Shown in pieces: positions 62,603-64,000 of a DNA stretch of 64,000 bases. Position numbers and translations under genes: made by a program. The notes beneath the pieces were generated by a model that worked only from the letters and a program-made list of their open reading frames with translations, was not told where the DNA came from and did not search any database. Location of the stretch: contig NZ_JAGGQP010000023.1 in the NCBI RefSeq assembly GCF_018613235.1, forward strand, positions 124,001 through 188,000, in the 5' to 3' direction. Origin of the DNA: Bacillus sp. ISL-41 (lineage in GTDB: Bacteria; Bacillota; Bacilli; Bacillales; Cytobacillaceae). The stretch's first letter is position 1; each line of letters opens with the position of its first letter.

Positions 62603-62672
62603 GCAGGGACAAGGGAGCGGTTTTAAATGTCTGCTATAACGCTTTGAGATAATGGAACCGTCTCTGGGTGTC
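62603..62672. repeat. REP-like pair
   Basis: GGGACAAGGGAGCGGTTTTA and the inverted ATGGAACCGTCTCTGGGTGT about 25 bases on. Lies in the gap between the YdjM-like and CoA-disulfide reductase genes, which holds no other feature. Confidence 0.6.
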
Positions 62673-62821
62673 AGGGATCCAAGAACTCCAATCCGTTACA
62701 TTGAAGCGAGAATTTTCGCGAAAGATAAATAGGGTCTTAATCAGCATTTTTCTAAAGTTACTCATATATAGATATAAATGTTTAAAACTCAATAATAAAT
62801 GGATACACAAGGAGTGGAGGG

Positions 62822-64000
62822 ATGAAGATGAAGATACTTATTATTGGTGGAGATGCGGCAGGTATGAGTGCTGCGATGCAGATGGTGCGAAACAGCTCTA
62901 GAAATGAGATCACTGTATTGGAAAAGGGAGGCGTGTATTCATACGGTCAATGTGGCCTGCCTTATGTGATCAGTGGGAAGATTGAGTCCACAGATAGGTT
63001 AGTCGCTCGCACTCCGTCTACTTTTAAAGAAAAGTATGGTATTGATGCACGTGTATTTCATGAAGCCCAGAAGGTAGATGTAGAAAATAAAATGGTAAGT
63101 GGGATAAACCATAGTAATGGTGAAATGTTCAGCCTGCCGTATGACCGCCTTCTGATTGCGACTGGTGTAAGTTCGGTCGTTCCGAAGTGGGAGGGTGTGA
63201 CACTTCCAGGTATTTTCTCATTAAAGACCATCCCGGATGCAAAAGCGATCATGGATTATCTGGATAAAGATATAAATAATGTGACGGTGATTGGCGGCGG
63301 ATACATTGGGCTTGAAATGGCCGAAAGCTTTGCAGAGCTCGGCAAGAAGGTCACCATCATTGAAAGAAATGAGCAACTAGCCAAGATTTTTGATACAGAC
63401 ATGGCCGAACTGATACATGATGAAGCAGTAAAGCAGAATATTGTGTTGAAAATGGGTGAATCTGTCGAAGCATTCGGCGGAAGTGACCATGTGGAGTCCG
63501 TGAAAACCGATAAAGGAGAGTATGAAACAGATTTGGTGCTGATCGCTGTAGGTGTGAAGCCCAATACGTACTTTTTAGAAGGAACAGGAATCAAAACAAT
63601 TGGCAATGGTGCAATCCAGGTAAATGCCTATATGCAAACCAGTGTGGAGGATATCTACGCGGCAGGGGATTGTGCCACACAATATCACCGGGTAAAAGAA
63701 AAGGATGATCATGTCCCATTGGGAACCCATGCCAATAAGCAAGGACAAATCGCTGGATTGAACATGGTTGATGTACATAAGACTTTTAAAGGAATTGTTG
63801 GCACTTCCATTATTAAGTTTTTCGATTTAACCCTCGGGAGAACAGGGCTATCAGAAACAGAGGCAAACAGGCTGAACATCCCCTGTGGCTCTGTAACCAT
63901 CACAGCAAATGATATCGCCGGTTATTATCCCGATGATAAAAAAATGAAACTGAAACTTGTCTATCATAAAGAGACACATAAGGTTCTTGGCGGGCAAATT
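62822..64000 (+). CDS. cdr: CoA-disulfide reductase (3' end outside window)
   Basis: The frame is open from ATG 62822 for 393 codons to the last base of the window. ATG 62828 is an alternative; AAGGAGTGGAGGG lies upstream. It is a pyridine-nucleotide-disulfide oxidoreductase: FAD motif ILIIGGDAAGMSAAMQM (5-21), the single redox Cys in SYGQCGLPY (Cys44), NADPH motif VTVIGGGYIGLEMAESF, and the second FAD motif YAAGDC. One redox Cys instead of CxxxxC marks CoA-disulfide reductases, which keep coenzyme A reduced. About 50 or more C-terminal residues are missing. Confidence 0.9.
   Translation, partial: MKMKILIIGGDAAGMSAAMQMVRNSSRNEITVLEKGGVYSYGQCGLPYVISGKIESTDRLVARTPSTFKEKYGIDARVFHEAQKVDVENKMVSGINHSNGEMFSLPYDRLLIATGVSSVVPKWEGVTLPGIFSLKTIPDAKAIMDYLDKDINNVTVIGGGYIGLEMAESFAELGKKVTIIERNEQLAKIFDTDMAELIHDEAVKQNIVLKMGESVEAFGGSDHVESVKTDKGEYETDLVLIAVGVKPNTYFLEGTGIKTIGNGAIQVNAYMQTSVEDIYAAGDCATQYHRVKEKDDHVPLGTHANKQGQIAGLNMVDVHKTFKGIVGTSIIKFFDLTLGRTGLSETEANRLNIPCGSVTITANDIAGYYPDDKKMKLKLVYHKETHKVLGGQI

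Overview
The window looks like a chromosomal segment of a Bacillus-type Gram-positive bacterium (family Bacillaceae; a Mesobacillus or Cytobacillus-like species is a guess). This rests on the strong GGAGG ribosome sites, frequent TTG/GTG starts, small Bacillus-type genes (YuzF, CarD, CspB-like cold shock protein, toast-rack lipoprotein, RsbR-like STAS protein) and the proBA pair. No rRNA, tRNA or CRISPR array was seen.

Bases 1-11100 are ordinary chromosome: small membrane and secreted proteins, a TspO-like protein, a SurA-N lipoprotein, an SDR enzyme divergent from a TetR regulator with three inverted repeats between them, and proB-proA. Bases 11200-36900 are a patchwork of unrelated small transcription units (SLH protein, GNATs, AraC regulator, MFS pumps, Nudix, cupin, a large M36 metalloprotease, STAS protein, MBL hydrolase, molybdopterin oxidoreductase, CarD, cold shock protein, RraB-like protein, YgjP-like peptidase). 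This part holds many decayed genes: an integrase with two internal losses, an MFS gene broken by one amber codon and a frameshifted hypothetical gene. Its intergenic spaces carry a family of REP-like palindromes built on GGGACGGTTC, a nine-copy 53-bp tandem array, and a 182-bp MITE-like insertion whose empty site is also in the window.

Bases 37362-58256 form a defence island, all on the plus strand. It holds a two-gene dynamin-like GTPase module matching Eleos (LeoBC-LeoA), a complete type I Zorya operon (zorABCD), and a type I restriction-modification set (hsdM-hsdS-hsdR). Two unrecognised genes follow. The first encodes a 603-residue protein with a dNTPase-like HD fold that has lost its metal ligands and a C-terminal PD-(D/E)XK-like motif. 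The second encodes a 257-residue protein ending in a zinc ribbon. A 3' remnant of an ornithine cyclodeaminase gene lies between the Eleos and Zorya modules, so the two were probably joined over an older chromosomal gene.

Bases 58670-64000 return to ordinary content: a helix-turn-helix protein with a hairpin next to its ribosome site, three minus-strand genes of membrane or unknown type, and a CoA-disulfide reductase gene running off the window end.

The best candidates for something undescribed are the HD/PD-(D/E)XK protein and its zinc-ribbon neighbour beside the Zorya/RM block, and the repeat families in the patchwork region.
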